Notes: a model not told the origin generated them from the letters alone. A stretch of DNA of 64,000 bases from Ochrobactrum quorumnocens (GCF_002278035.1 NZ_CP022603.1:1059501-1123500), one strand, 5' to 3'; positions 8,131 to 17,615 are shown, counted from the stretch's first letter. Numbers and translations: made by a program.

Positions 8131-9504
8131 ATGGCGCGCGACACGACCGATGAAACAGCACTGACCGGTGTTGAAGAACTCGCAGCCTATCTTGCCGAAG
8201 GCAGCAAGCCGAAAGATGCGTGGCGCATCGGCACAGAACACGAGAAATTTCCTTTCTACGTCGCTGATAACAGCCCCGTTCCTTACGACGGCCCGCGCGG
8301 CATCAAGGCCATTCTGGAAGGTATGAAGGCCAAGCTGGGCTGGGAACCAATCATGGATGATGGCAATATCATCGGATTGGTAGAGCCGACTGGACAGGGC
8401 GCGATTTCGCTCGAACCTGGTGGCCAGTTTGAACTTTCCGGCGCGCCCCTTTCGACCATTCATCAGACCTGTCGTGAAGTGAACGCCCATCTTTCGCAAG
8501 TACGCGAGATTGCCGAGCCACTCGGTATTCGCTTCCTGGGACTTGGTGGCAGTCCAAAATGGACGTTGGCTGAAACGCCGGTCATGCCGAAGTCGCGCTA
8601 TAAAATCATGAGTAACTATATGCCGAAAGTCGGGCATGAAGGTCTCGACATGATGTATCGCACGTCGACCGTTCAGGTTAATCTCGATTTTGGTTCCGAA
8701 ACCGACATGCGCCGCAAGATGCAGGTTTCGATGAAGCTGCAGTCGATTGCGACAGCGCTCTTCGCAAGTTCACCTTTCACCGAAGGCAAGCCGAACAATC
8801 TTCTGTCGTGGCGCTCCAATATCTGGCGCGACACCGACAACCAGCGCTCGGGCGTATTGCCATTTGTCTTCTCGGAAAACTTTGGCTTCATCGACTATGT
8901 CGAATGGGCGCTCGATGTACCGATGTATTTTATCCTGCGCGACGGTCGTTATCATGACTGCACGCATGTAACCTTCCGCCAGTTTATGAAGGGCGCTTTG
9001 AAGGGCAAAGTCAGCGATCCTGTGCCGAACATGGGCGACTGGACCAACCATTTGTCGACGCTGTTCCCGGAAGTACGCCTCAAGCGCTTCCTCGAAATGC
9101 GCGGCGCTGATGGTGGCCCTTGGCGCCGTATCTGCGCCCTGCCCGCCTATTGGGTAGGCCTGCTCTATGATGATGAAGCGCTCGATGCCGCAGAAGATCT
9201 GACAAAAGACTGGACCTATGAAGAGGTGCTGGCGTTGCGCAATGACGTGCCAGCAAAGGCACTCAATGCTTTATTCCGTGGCAAGCCTGTTGCGCAGATC
9301 GCCCGCAAGACGCTCGAAATCTCGCGACTTGGCCTTCTCAACCGCAACAAGCTGAATGCCGACGGATTTGACGAAACGCATTTCCTGGCACCGCTGGAAG
9401 AAATCGTCGCTGCAGGCATCACTGACGCCGAGCGCATGCTCAAGGCTTATAACAGCGTGTGGGCTGGTTCAGTCGAACCAATCTTCCTGGAGTATGCATA
9501 TTAA
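8131..9504 (+). CDS. gshA: Glutamate-cysteine ligase, alphaproteobacterial/plant type
   Basis: It makes gamma-glutamylcysteine from glutamate, cysteine and ATP, the first step of glutathione synthesis. The 457-residue protein shows the GCS2-type features: GTEHEKFPFY near residue 32, GLVEPTGQGAISLEPGGQFELSG near 88-110, and MYRTSTVQVNLDFGSE near 173. This form is related to plant enzymes and typical of Rhizobiales. The upstream AGGGAC supports the start at 8,131. The rsmE-gshA order on one strand suggests possible cotranscription, with a gap of about 98 bp. Confidence 0.95.
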   Translation: MARDTTDETALTGVEELAAYLAEGSKPKDAWRIGTEHEKFPFYVADNSPVPYDGPRGIKAILEGMKAKLGWEPIMDDGNIIGLVEPTGQGAISLEPGGQFELSGAPLSTIHQTCREVNAHLSQVREIAEPLGIRFLGLGGSPKWTLAETPVMPKSRYKIMSNYMPKVGHEGLDMMYRTSTVQVNLDFGSETDMRRKMQVSMKLQSIATALFASSPFTEGKPNNLLSWRSNIWRDTDNQRSGVLPFVFSENFGFIDYVEWALDVPMYFILRDGRYHDCTHVTFRQFMKGALKGKVSDPVPNMGDWTNHLSTLFPEVRLKRFLEMRGADGGPWRRICALPAYWVGLLYDDEALDAAEDLTKDWTYEEVLALRNDVPAKALNALFRGKPVAQIARKTLEISRLGLLNRNKLNADGFDETHFLAPLEEIVAAGITDAERMLKAYNSVWAGSVEPIFLEYAY

Positions 9505-10412
9505 TCTTCGTATAAAACGGAAGTTATCTTTGTCCGTAACCAGCGATGCGCCGGGTCACTTTCCCGGCGCTTATGCCATATCTGCACAAAGGGTATAGGC
9601 GGCAATGCAACAGGTACAGGCAGCACGATCAAATTATCATCCGGCGGCAGATTTTTGAGCCCGCCACGCGCGATGGTCAAAATCAGGTCTGTGCCTGCGA
9701 TTAGCTGTGGTGCGACGCCCCAATGCGGAACAACCACGGCGATATGGCGCGTTTGTCCCGTAAGTTTCAAGCTCTCTTCAATCTCGGTCGTCGCATCGCC
9801 ACGCACTGCAACAAGTGCGTGTGGTCGTGCAAAGTATGTCACAGCATCGAATGGTCGTCCTTCAAGGCTGCGGCGGTCCAATAAGCACACATATTCGTCT
9901 CTCATCAGCACATCAGCCGCAATTTGAGCAGGCAAGTGCGGGAACACCCCAAAGCCCATATCAATCTCGCCATCCAGAACGCGCGCGATCATGCCTTCGC
10001 GACTGAACTGGCTGATAGCCAGATCAATGCCCGGCGCATCCTTTCTTAATTCTCTGACCAATCCCGGTAAGACGATACCACCACCATAGTCGGACATGGA
10101 AAGATGAAAGCGGTGCTGCGTGGTTGCAGGTTCGAAACCCAGCGGGCCAAGCACGCTTCGAACGCCCGAGAGCACTTCTGTGAGCGGTTTTGTAATTTCC
10201 ATTGCTTTTATTGTGAGAGATAGCCCTGCTCCTTGCCGAATGAGAAGTTGGTCATCCAGCAACTCACGGAGACGCGCCAGCGCGTGACTGACTGCTGGCT
10301 GGCTCATATTGAGCCGCAAGGCTGCACGCGACACATGGCGTTCTGTCAGAAGCACGTCCAGAATCACCAACAGGTTGAGATCAACATTCCGCAGATTATT
10401 CCTCTGGTGCAT
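9501..10412 (-). CDS. LysR-family transcriptional regulator
   Basis: The 303-residue regulator has an N-terminal LysR helix-turn-helix (residues about 9-67: LNLLVILDVLLTERHVSRAALRLNMSQPAVSHALARLRELL) and a periplasmic-binding-protein-like effector domain of the NodD/PcaQ-like branch. Its 3' end overlaps gshA by 4 nt tail to tail. It is divergent from the DMT-transporter and VOC genes (gap about 80 bp), which are its most likely targets. Confidence 0.9.
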   Translation of the reverse strand: MHQRNNLRNVDLNLLVILDVLLTERHVSRAALRLNMSQPAVSHALARLRELLDDQLLIRQGAGLSLTIKAMEITKPLTEVLSGVRSVLGPLGFEPATTQHRFHLSMSDYGGGIVLPGLVRELRKDAPGIDLAISQFSREGMIARVLDGEIDMGFGVFPHLPAQIAADVLMRDEYVCLLDRRSLEGRPFDAVTYFARPHALVAVRGDATTEIEESLKLTGQTRHIAVVVPHWGVAPQLIAGTDLILTIARGGLKNLPPDDNLIVLPVPVALPPIPFVQIWHKRRESDPAHRWLRTKITSVLYED

Positions 10413-10492
10413 GATTACCTCGGAAATTTGAATTTATAATTCTCATTATCTATAACTAAATCAGAGCCAAAGGAACACAGGAAAGGTTTTCA

Positions 10493-10996
10493 ATGCAGGC
10501 TCAAGGATCACTTACATTTCTCTTCGCCGCCCTTATTGCAGGTGCGGTGGTGCCGTTTCAGGCTGGCGCGAATGCCGCATTGGGGCGCACTCTCGGCCAC
10601 CCACTGTGGGCAACAGTCGTGTCGTTGATCGTCAGCATCATCTGTGTGCTTCCGGTCTTACTAGCAATGAAGGTTTCACTGCCCACATTCGCCGGACTTG
10701 CCGGACAGCCGAAATGGATATGGATCGGCGGTGTGGCCGGTGTGGTTTACATAACCGCTGCAATACTATTCGCGCCAAAGCTCGGTGCAGCGAGTTTCAT
10801 GACAGCAGTCATTGCCGGTCAGCTCATCGCTTCCGTGCTTATCGACCATTTCGGCATCGTGGGCTTTGCGAGCAAGGCAATCACCCCCTCCCGCCTTGTT
10901 GGCGTTGCACTTGTCGTCATCGGCGTCATCGTCATGCAAGGCCCATCGCTCTGGCGGACTGCGCAAACCATTACAGCCGCTTCCGGACAGAACTGA
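10493..10996 (+). CDS. DMT-superfamily transporter, DUF606/YdcZ type
   Basis: The 167-residue protein has about five hydrophobic helices and the DUF606 signature regions AGAVVPFQAGANAALGR and GGVAGVVYITAAILFAPKLGAA. Half-size DMT transporters of this type are inner-membrane exporters or importers that probably work as dimers; the substrate is unknown. AGGAAA-type ribosome binding sequence precedes it. It is followed after 11 bp by the VOC gene and faces the LysR gene. Confidence 0.88.
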   Translation: MQAQGSLTFLFAALIAGAVVPFQAGANAALGRTLGHPLWATVVSLIVSIICVLPVLLAMKVSLPTFAGLAGQPKWIWIGGVAGVVYITAAILFAPKLGAASFMTAVIAGQLIASVLIDHFGIVGFASKAITPSRLVGVALVVIGVIVMQGPSLWRTAQTITAASGQN

Positions 10997-11007
10997 AGGA
11001 GATGACT

Positions 11008-11436
11008 ATGAATACCCAATCGACCTCTCTCACGCTGGGCGAAGGCGCAATCCCGGTACAGATCCGCGTTGCCCGGCCAACCGACAAGTTTAGCGAAGTC
11101 GTCACCTTCTACCGAGACGGCCTTGGTCTTCCTGAGCTGGGAGCTTTTGCAGATCATGCCGGATACAATGGCATCATGCTCGGCCTTCCGGGAAAAGGTG
11201 CACATCTGGAATTCACCGAGCATCAGGCGGGCAGTCCTTGCCGCGCTCCGTCACAAGACAATCTGCTTGTGATTTATATCACCGACGAAAACGCCTATGA
11301 ACCGCTGAACCGCCGTATGCAGGACAAGGGTTATGCGCCGGTTGAACCTGAGAATCCATACTGGATTGGCCGCAGTTTTACCTATGAAGACCCTGACGGC
11401 TGGCGCGTTGTGATCTGTAAGCAAACAGGTGTCTGA
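11008..11436 (+). CDS. VOC-superfamily (glyoxalase/dioxygenase-like) protein
   Basis: The 142-residue protein carries one VOC fold: VTFYRDGLGLPELG, AHLEFTEHQ and SFTYEDPDGWRVVIC, where H and E positions normally bind the metal. It could be a glyoxalase, fosfomycin/bleomycin-type resistance protein or small dioxygenase. AAGGAG ends 6 nt before ATG 11,008; an ATG at 11,002 abuts that site and is unlikely. It is cotranscribed with the DMT transporter and probably controlled by the LysR protein. Confidence 0.88.
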   Translation: MNTQSTSLTLGEGAIPVQIRVARPTDKFSEVVTFYRDGLGLPELGAFADHAGYNGIMLGLPGKGAHLEFTEHQAGSPCRAPSQDNLLVIYITDENAYEPLNRRMQDKGYAPVEPENPYWIGRSFTYEDPDGWRVVICKQTGV

Positions 11437-11461
11437 TCGAAGCGGTACAGCGGCTCCAGCT

Positions 11462-11524
11462 GAGCTGAAATTACTGGGAACGCTGTAACTATTTGTTTTT
11501 ACGCATTATCCACCGCAAATCAAA
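11462..11524. repeat. Short intergenic repeat, copy 2 (partial)
   Basis: It shares GGAACGCTGTAACTATTTGTTTTTACGC-type sequence with the copies at 3,231 and 56,655 but is cut off after CCGCAAAT, directly against the following terminator. Confidence 0.6.
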
Positions 11525-11547
11525 AAGGGCGCGATCATCGCGCCCTT
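11522..11547 (-). terminator. Rho-independent terminator of the L,D-transpeptidase gene
   Basis: A perfect 9-bp stem (AAGGGCGCG / CGCGCCCTT) with a 5-nt loop is followed on the minus strand by a run of T. It lies 9 bp from the transpeptidase stop and may also stop the VOC transcript from the other side. Confidence 0.85.
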
Positions 11548-11555
11548 GTTTACAT

Positions 11556-12302
11556 TCAGCTCGTCACTTGCGTACCTTTTGTCGGATCAGGGATAACGAC
11601 AATGGTGCTGCCATCACGCACATTGTTATAAAGGTCGATCACATCCTGGTTGAGCAAGCGGATACAGCCAGATGACACTGCCTTGCCGATGCTCCATTCC
11701 TCAGTTGAACCATGAATACGATAAATCGTGTCACGTCCGTCCTTGTGAATGTAAAGCGCTCGCGCGCCTAGCGGATTTTTCAAGCCGGGAGGCATACCGC
11801 CATTGGCGATGCTGTAGGGTTGAAGCGCCGGTTGACGTGCCACCATTTCATCTGGCGGGGTCCAGCGCGGCCATTGGCGTTTATACGCGATAATCGCACG
11901 GCCCGCCCACGAAAAGCCATCACGCCCGACGCCAATACCATAGCGCATGGCGCGACCATTGCTGCGAACATGATAAAGATATTTGTTCGGCGTATCGACA
12001 ATAACGGTACCGACCTTCTCGTCGGTCGGATAGTCAACTTCCTGCCGCCAGAATTTCGGATCAACCTTGGCAACATTTACTGCCGGCAGAGGAAACTGCT
12101 CATAGGGCATCGCCTCATACATTGGTGGAACGGCGCGCACCGGGGCCGGTTCAGCAGCCACTTTTACAGGGCTCGCCTGTTGGGCGGTCGAAACGCAGCC
12201 CGAAAGTGCAATCGCACTGGCACCAATCAGGAACGCCCGGCGGCTTGTCAGGCCGTTTGGCAAGAGTGGCCCGCCACCGCTTTCAGAAAATTTACGCGAC
12301 AT
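11556..12302 (-). CDS. L,D-transpeptidase (YkuD domain), lipoprotein-like
   Basis: The 248-residue protein crosslinks peptidoglycan or anchors proteins to it. The N-terminus has a twin-arginine-like SRRAFLIG followed by a hydrophobic stretch and lipobox LSGC (about residues 20-35), so it is exported and probably lipid-anchored. The YkuD catalytic region reads IHGSTEEWSIG then SSGCIRLLNQDV, with the nucleophile Cys and preceding His present. It is monocistronic. Paralogues attach outer-membrane proteins to peptidoglycan in Brucella relatives; that role here is inference. Confidence 0.92.
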   Translation of the reverse strand: MSRKFSESGGGPLLPNGLTSRRAFLIGASAIALSGCVSTAQQASPVKVAAEPAPVRAVPPMYEAMPYEQFPLPAVNVAKVDPKFWRQEVDYPTDEKVGTVIVDTPNKYLYHVRSNGRAMRYGIGVGRDGFSWAGRAIIAYKRQWPRWTPPDEMVARQPALQPYSIANGGMPPGLKNPLGARALYIHKDGRDTIYRIHGSTEEWSIGKAVSSGCIRLLNQDVIDLYNNVRDGSTIVVIPDPTKGTQVTS

Positions 12303-12481
12303 TCAAAAACTCTTTCATCTGCACGACTTGAAACCACGTGCCTTCCAAACTGGAATACACGCCGGCGAATGTGTGCCGAGAAAGAAGAGGCCAAACTTAA
12401 GTCAGCCTTAAGAAAACAACATAATCTGCAACTTACGTGCAATCTGCGAGCAATCACGAGGCAATCAACTGATGACTGTTG

Positions 12482-14068
12482 CTAAAATAGCGATCCTTGC
12501 CCGCCGGGACGCGAAGAGGATGGTTTGCGTGTTGTACCTTTGGACGAAGGTGCTCCAAGAGTTTCGCCCGCGATCGCCGCAACATCGCCATCACGGAAGC
12601 GGATCGACAGGCTGTCGCCTTGGCAAACGTTCGCCGCCTGTTTGATCGGATTGCCTTCCGCATCGAAAACAATCACAAAGCCACGCTCTAACACGCTTTC
12701 ATAAGACAGCGTGCGCATGAGACGTTCCAGCTCCTGCCCGCGACGTCGGGTGCGTTCGAGCAGTAAGTCGATCGCCTGATCACGGCGGCGATCAAGCTGC
12801 TCAATTGCATTCTTGGCAAGTGTGGTGCGCCGCAACAAAGGCTCCGGCGTCAACCGGTCGGCACGTCTTGCAAACGCGGTTCGGCGCTCACGCAAGAAAG
12901 CCTCAAGCACGCGTGGCAGCCGCTGACCGAGCAGCTTCATGTTTCTTTTCTGCTCATCAAAACCGCGTTGCAGTAGCCGTGGTGACAATTGACGCGCACG
13001 GCCCTCAAAATGAACGCGCTTCTTTTGCGTGTTCACAAAAAGCGCACGCGTTAACCGCGAAGCGGCTTCATCGAAACGACGACGCGGCAGAGCCAGCAAC
13101 TGATCAGCCGAAGGCAATGCCCGGCTTGCCGCGCGATGCGCCTGACGTTTCAAGTCGATAAACCGTGACATGGCCGAAGCCAGTCGCGCGGATTGAGTTG
13201 CAACCGTTGCGACCAGATCGGCTTTAACAGGAACCGCCATTTCGGCAGCACCTGTCGGCGTCGGTGCGCGCACATCGGCAGCAAGATCAATGAGCGTCCA
13301 GTCCGTCTCGTGGCCAACAGCCGAAATCACCGGAATATGCGATGCCGCTACTGCCCGCACGACGATTTCATCGTTAAAGCCCCAGAGGTCTTCAAGGCTG
13401 CCGCCACCACGCGCCACGATCAGCACATCAGGACGCGCTATAGCGCCGTCTTCGGCCAATGCATTGAAACCTTCAACTGCTGCTGCCACTTCGGTGCCGC
13501 TGGTTTCCCCCTGCACGCGCACTGGCCAAACGACCACATGCAGCGGGTAACGATCCGAAATGCGGTGAATAATATCGCGAATGACCGCGCCAGTGGGCGA
13601 TGTCACAACGCCAATCACGCGCGGCATGAAAGGAAGGAGCTGCTTTGCTGCAGGATCGAAAAGACCTTCCGCAGCAAGCCGTCGCTTACGCTCTTCGAGA
13701 AGCGCCATCAAAGCGCCTGCGCCTGCGGGCTCCATCTGCTCAATGACGATCTGATATTTGGAAGAGCCCGGATAGGTCGTCAGTTTGCCAGTGGCAATGA
13801 CTTCCATCCCCTCTTCGGGGCGGAAGCGCAAACGCCCCATGGACCCGCGCCAGATCACCGCTTCTAGACGGGCGCGGTCGTCCTTCAATGCAAAATAGGC
13901 ATGCCCCGACGAATGTGGACCACGATAGCCAGAAATCTCGCCGCGCACGCGCACATGTGAAAACGTATCCTCGACCGTCCGCTTCAAAGCGCCGGAAATC
14001 TCGGAAACACTATACTCCGCTACATTCGAAGCGGTGCCGGTTGGTATAGAATCGGAACCCATGCTCAT
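12482..14068 (-). CDS. xseA: Exodeoxyribonuclease VII large subunit
   Basis: The 528-residue subunit pairs with XseB to degrade single-stranded DNA to oligonucleotides. The N-terminal OB-fold (about 18-115: [21 protein letters not shown]) precedes the catalytic core with [29 protein letters not shown] and [27 protein letters not shown], then a long coiled-coil (about 290-450). The C-terminal tail is basic and low in complexity, as in Rhizobiales homologues. xseB is not adjacent. Confidence 0.95.
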   Translation of the reverse strand: MSMGSDSIPTGTASNVAEYSVSEISGALKRTVEDTFSHVRVRGEISGYRGPHSSGHAYFALKDDRARLEAVIWRGSMGRLRFRPEEGMEVIATGKLTTYPGSSKYQIVIEQMEPAGAGALMALLEERKRRLAAEGLFDPAAKQLLPFMPRVIGVVTSPTGAVIRDIIHRISDRYPLHVVVWPVRVQGETSGTEVAAAVEGFNALAEDGAIARPDVLIVARGGGSLEDLWGFNDEIVVRAVAASHIPVISAVGHETDWTLIDLAADVRAPTPTGAAEMAVPVKADLVATVATQSARLASAMSRFIDLKRQAHRAASRALPSADQLLALPRRRFDEAASRLTRALFVNTQKKRVHFEGRARQLSPRLLQRGFDEQKRNMKLLGQRLPRVLEAFLRERRTAFARRADRLTPEPLLRRTTLAKNAIEQLDRRRDQAIDLLLERTRRRGQELERLMRTLSYESVLERGFVIVFDAEGNPIKQAANVCQGDSLSIRFRDGDVAAIAGETLGAPSSKGTTRKPSSSRPGGQGSLF

Positions 14069-14138
14069 CCCATCATAGGCAACCAGCCACCCCCTCCGGT
14101 CAACTGGTCAAGACGCCGTCTTCTGTGATTATGCACGG

Positions 14139-15104
14139 TCACCAGCCTGGCAGCAACTCGTTGCTACGCACGCGACGTGTGCGGACGGATGGAAACGATG
14201 CAATTTCAGCGGATACCATAGATGCGGGTGCAGGCGAGGAAATATTATCAAGACTTTCAATGATATGCTGTGCCAGAGCGTCAACGATGGCATTCTGCTT
14301 GGTGTGCCCACGCATGATGCCGATGCCAAATTCTGGCAAAGCACCAAATCCATCCGCCTCGCCCAAAACACGCATTCCAGGCCGCAGCGCACATTCCGGC
14401 AGCACCGATACGGCAAGCCCTGAAAGCACAGCCGCAGCAAGGACCGTCGCTGACCAGCTGGTGATGATAATGCGATAATCCCGCTCGACCTGTTCCAGAA
14501 CATCAATGGCCGCATGACGCCAGATACAGGTCGGGCGCCCTACTGCAAGCGGAAGCATTGCTTCCTCATGCACCGTATGATTGGCCGACGTCACCCATAA
14601 CAGCGGCTCAGTACGCACCACTTCGGAGCGCCGCTTGTCATCACACTGCGTCACGAGGGCAATATCGAGCGTTCCGCGACGGATCATTTCATCCAGATTG
14701 ACTGTCGGTTCGCAAACCACCGACAGCTCAACGCGTGGATTGGAGCGCGCAAACCGCGCCATGATTTCCGGCAAAAACCGATCAGCATAATCATCTGGTG
14801 TACCGATACGAACATGGCCTTCGAGTTGCGTGTCATCAAAAGCCGCGACGGTTTCGCCGTTCAACAGAAGCATGCGACGTGCATAAAGAAGCAATCTTTC
14901 GCCATCTTCAGTCAGGCGGTTCACGCGACCATCACGTTCAAACAACGCTTTGCCGATCCGCTCTTCAAGGCGACGCATCTGCATGGAAACTGCCGACTGG
15001 GTCTTGAAAACAGCGTCTGCCGCCTTGGTAAAACTGCCCGTATCCGCAATGGCGATGAAAGTCTGCAACTGGTCAAGATCCAAGGGCGCGCTCATCAGAA
15101 CCAT
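14139..15104 (-). CDS. LysR-family transcriptional regulator
   Basis: The helix-turn-helix occupies about residues 8-66 (LDQLQTFIAIADTGSFTKAADAVFKTQSAVSMQMRRLEERIG) and the effector domain about 90-295. Length is 321 residues from 15,104 or 318 from the in-frame ATG three codons on. It resembles regulators that self-repress and activate a neighbour; the divergent neighbour is the DUF1127 gene about 155 bp away, but LysR regulators near DUF1127 genes are not necessarily functionally tied. Confidence 0.9.
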   Translation of the reverse strand: MVLMSAPLDLDQLQTFIAIADTGSFTKAADAVFKTQSAVSMQMRRLEERIGKALFERDGRVNRLTEDGERLLLYARRMLLLNGETVAAFDDTQLEGHVRIGTPDDYADRFLPEIMARFARSNPRVELSVVCEPTVNLDEMIRRGTLDIALVTQCDDKRRSEVVRTEPLLWVTSANHTVHEEAMLPLAVGRPTCIWRHAAIDVLEQVERDYRIIITSWSATVLAAAVLSGLAVSVLPECALRPGMRVLGEADGFGALPEFGIGIMRGHTKQNAIVDALAQHIIESLDNISSPAPASMVSAEIASFPSVRTRRVRSNELLPGW

Positions 15105-15258
15105 CCATCATAATTATTGAACTATCACATTAAAAACATTCGTTAGAACAATCAATTCAATTATTGGATAAAGGCGACATCGCAGAGAATAGAGACGCGA
15201 AAGCGAATGACCTGACGATAGAAACATTTTGACCAAGCGCGCTTGAAGGAGAGCGGCA

Positions 15259-15561
15259 ATGACAGCGATAAGCAAGACCACCATAACACCCTTACCAGCA
15301 ACGAGTGCAACGACCTCCGTGCTCAAGCAAATGGTACAAGCCGTGTTTACGTCGGTTCTGCGTCGCTGGACGCTTTTCCGAAATCGGCGCCATGTGATGC
15401 ACCTCAACGAGCTCGACAATTATCTTCTAAAAGATATCGGGCTGCAGAGCGGAGATATTTATACAGCGGTTCACCAGCGCAGTGTGGACGATCCGACCCG
15501 CGTTCTGGCGGCCTTAGCAGATGCCCGCTCGCGCGTTGAGGCCACACGCCACATCTGCTGA
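15259..15561 (+). CDS. DUF1127 small protein
   Basis: The 100-residue protein has a variable N-terminus and the DUF1127 helix-turn core RNRRHVMHLNELDNYLLKDIGLQSGDI near residues 44-70 with the usual L-x-D-x-G-x pattern. Alphaproteobacterial DUF1127 proteins include small RNA-binding regulators of phosphate and carbon metabolism; whether this one acts that way is unknown. GAAGGAGAG lies upstream of the start and a strong terminator downstream. Confidence 0.85.
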   Translation: MTAISKTTITPLPATSATTSVLKQMVQAVFTSVLRRWTLFRNRRHVMHLNELDNYLLKDIGLQSGDIYTAVHQRSVDDPTRVLAALADARSRVEATRHIC

Positions 15562-15622
15562 TCGAACATCTGGCAGGCGCCACCTTCACAGGCCGGGTCC
15601 CCTCTCGGCCAGCCTGTCTCTT

Positions 15623-15656
15623 AGCCCGGCCGCACCTCTGCTGCCGGGCTTTTTTT
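15623..15656 (+). terminator. Rho-independent terminator after the DUF1127 gene
   Basis: An AGCCCGGC / GCCGGGCT 8-bp perfect stem is followed by seven T. Confidence 0.9.
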
Positions 15657-15858
15657 ATGCATAAACCCAGCGCGACCTCGGCACAAAGCCAGCCTTTCCG
15701 TGTGCAGATGAGAAATAACTGAATTTGCCACGATTTTTTTAAAAGAAGGGCTTGCACTCGTCGTTTGAGTTCGCTAGATGGAGGCCGTCGACAAACGAAG
15801 CTCCATGCTTCTGTCACAATCGCGCTTCAGGCAGATATAACTGATCCGCGAACCCTGC

Positions 15859-15932
15859 TGGGGAATAGTTTAATGGTAGAACGACGGACTCTGACTCCGT
15901 TAGTCTTGGTTCGAATCCAGGTTCCCCAGCCA
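15859..15932 (+). tRNA. tRNA-Gln (anticodon CTG), CCA encoded
   Basis: The gene folds as a full cloverleaf. The acceptor stem TGGGGAA pairs with TTCCCCA, the anticodon stem ACGGA pairs with TCCGT around a 7-nt loop CTCTGAC with anticodon CTG (reads CAG), and the T-loop GGTTCGAATCC is canonical. Discriminator G and CCA are encoded. Its 3' half is the attachment core of the following island: the same sequence recurs at 17,867 and, diverged, at 29,120. Integration has kept the tRNA intact. Confidence 0.95.
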
Positions 15933-15933
15933 A
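15886..15933. repeat. Island attachment site, left copy (inside tRNA-Gln)
   Basis: These 48 bp, from the anticodon arm to one base past CCA, are identical to 17,867-17,914. The similarity to the 29,120 copy continues further, through ATTGNTTTCATTAGATA just downstream of the tRNA. This is the usual geometry of tyrosine-recombinase islands that target the 3' end of a tRNA gene. Confidence 0.85.
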
Positions 15934-16417
15934 TTGATTTCATTAGATAATTTGCGATTTTTGGTCCTATTTTTCGACTATTTTGGTTTGTAAACTATGC
16001 AAACTACAATTTTTTGAGAAGTATAAGGTACTGTTTTTACTACCATTTAATTTCAGAACAACGGTACACTTCCCAAACTTCTCTGCATCCGCAGCCTGCC
16101 AAAACGTTTTTTTTGTTGCATTATTATTTGATCGACCTTCCTGTGACAGGGCGAAGGAAAAAAGGCCGCATTCCAAGAGGAATCTTCGAAAGCAGCTCGA
16201 CAACTGAAAGGTGACATGGGCGAACTTTATCCATGTACATAAACAAAGCTCGACCGGTTAATGATCGCCTTTCACTGCAGCTTTGCTAAAGCTATGCGCA
16301 ATGTAATAACCAAAGATCGACTAACTAGAATATTAATGAAATTATTCAGTTTTCACTGGAATACTCTATTTGCTTGATGCTAACCTGTCCCAGCGATGAC
16401 CGATATGGGGACTAAGC
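15934..16417. other. AT-rich gene-free leader of the first island cassette
   Basis: About 480 bp with no convincing gene; short open frames lack ribosome binding sites and family likeness. No integrase remnant was recognised. It presumably holds the promoter of the two following genes. Confidence 0.6.
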
Positions 16418-17038
16418 ATGGCACCACCATTCATAAATTCGACCGGTTTGATAGGGAAGATTTTTGAAAAGATACAGCAGGCAAAAGTTCCGCCACGTTA
16501 CACACAAGACTTCCAGGCAACGATCCTAGGTTACGGCTCTGGCAGCGCTAAGCCCTTCATTCCATTCTTGAAGCGCCTTGGCTTCATAAATAGCGATGGA
16601 ACTCCAACAGAAATCTACACGCGTTTTCGTAACGCCGATAGCAGTGGATCTGCAATGGCCGAAGCTATGCGACATGGTTTTTCAGATATATTTCAGAAAA
16701 ACGAGTTCGCACATGCACTAACGGACGACAAATTAAAAAACCTCGTCGTTGAAGTTACTGGGAAAGAACCTAGCGATGGAACAGTCGGCGCAATTGTAGG
16801 AAGCTTCAAAGCATGTAAACAGCTTGCTGATTTTGAAGCTATAGACGATCACACAAAAGAAGAGATTGCGCCCATTGATGTGTCCCGATCATTAGTAAGG
16901 CATAAAGCGCAATCAACTGCTACTACGGATCTACGTCTTGCATATACTATTAACGTCAATTTGCCCGAGACCACCGATGTAAACGTCTATAATGCCATCT
17001 TTTCAGCTATCAGAGCGAACCTTCTTACCAATGAGTAA
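16418..17038 (+). CDS. DUF5343-like protein, first gene of a candidate defence or toxin pair
   Basis: The 206-residue protein is cytosolic. The N-terminal 100 residues resemble a winged-helix-like DUF5343 region (FLKRLGFINSDGTPTEIYTRFRN, typical of a short-term SAF-type replication/DNA-associated helix fold), and the last 40 residues have the characteristic closing strand LRLAYTINVNLPETTDVNVYNAIF. GGGGAC sits about 7 nt before ATG. The stop overlaps the HEPN gene by 8 nt (ATGAGTAA), so expression is coupled. DUF5343 function is not established; a DNA- or partner-binding role, perhaps neutralising or targeting the HEPN protein, is my inference. Base composition is clearly more AT-rich than the flanking core genes. 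Confidence 0.8.
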   Translation: MAPPFINSTGLIGKIFEKIQQAKVPPRYTQDFQATILGYGSGSAKPFIPFLKRLGFINSDGTPTEIYTRFRNADSSGSAMAEAMRHGFSDIFQKNEFAHALTDDKLKNLVVEVTGKEPSDGTVGAIVGSFKACKQLADFEAIDDHTKEEIAPIDVSRSLVRHKAQSTATTDLRLAYTINVNLPETTDVNVYNAIFSAIRANLLTNE

Positions 17039-17615
17039 TCAATCTGACCGAATCCGACTCTTCACCCTGAATAACTTAGCAATTGAGGCTGCGATTCAAC
17101 GCGTTGAGCGTGACTTCGAGTTGGATTTGGGGCATGTGCCGCCTTTAGAAGAAAAGATCGACGAAACATACTATCCGCAATTTGAAGAAAAGATTCGTCG
17201 AGAAGCAGCTGACATGAGTGCGCACTATCGAGTGTTCTACTGCTTGGAAAACTCGATTCGCTCACTGGTTATCGATGTTCTGTTCGAAAAACACGGTGAA
17301 CAATGGTGGAGTTTGAAAGTCCCTGAAAATGTGAAAAACCACGTCTCTTCAACGCGGAAAAAGGAGAAAGAATTCGGCGTTTCTGTCCGATCCCAAGAGG
17401 CAATTGACTACACCACCTTTGGCGAACTGTCGGAGATAATAAAATCAAACTGGAGTGACTTCAGCGACATTTTTCAGGATGTTAAGGCACTTGAAAGAGT
17501 GACCGCAACGTTAAACGTACTACGCGGTCCGATTGCACATTGCAAACCACTCGCGGAAGACGAGGTCCTCCGTTTACATCTCTCGATACGTGATTGGTTT
17601 CGCTCGATGGGATAA
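17031..17615 (+). CDS. Swt1-type HEPN-domain protein, putative RNase
   Basis: The 194-residue protein begins at ATG 17,031, overlapping the previous gene's stop; longer starts would lie deep inside that gene. Residues about 65-190 resemble the Swt1-like HEPN fold: LENSIRSLVIDVLFEKHGEQWW, and near the C-terminus LNVLRGPIAHCKPL, giving R165-x4-H170. An R-x4-6-H pair is the catalytic signature of HEPN ribonucleases in toxin, CRISPR and abortive-infection systems. No nucleotidyltransferase antidote is adjacent; the coupled DUF5343-like protein is the only partner. Cytosolic. RNase activity and a defence role are inferred from motif and context. Confidence 0.75.
   Translation: MSNQSDRIRLFTLNNLAIEAAIQRVERDFELDLGHVPPLEEKIDETYYPQFEEKIRREAADMSAHYRVFYCLENSIRSLVIDVLFEKHGEQWWSLKVPENVKNHVSSTRKKEKEFGVSVRSQEAIDYTTFGELSEIIKSNWSDFSDIFQDVKALERVTATLNVLRGPIAHCKPLAEDEVLRLHLSIRDWFRSMG

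Noticed and set aside
15934..16417. A possible integrase remnant between tRNA-Gln and the DUF5343-like gene
   Set aside because: No recombinase motif (R..HxxR..Y) could be found in any frame; only short unrelated frames exist.
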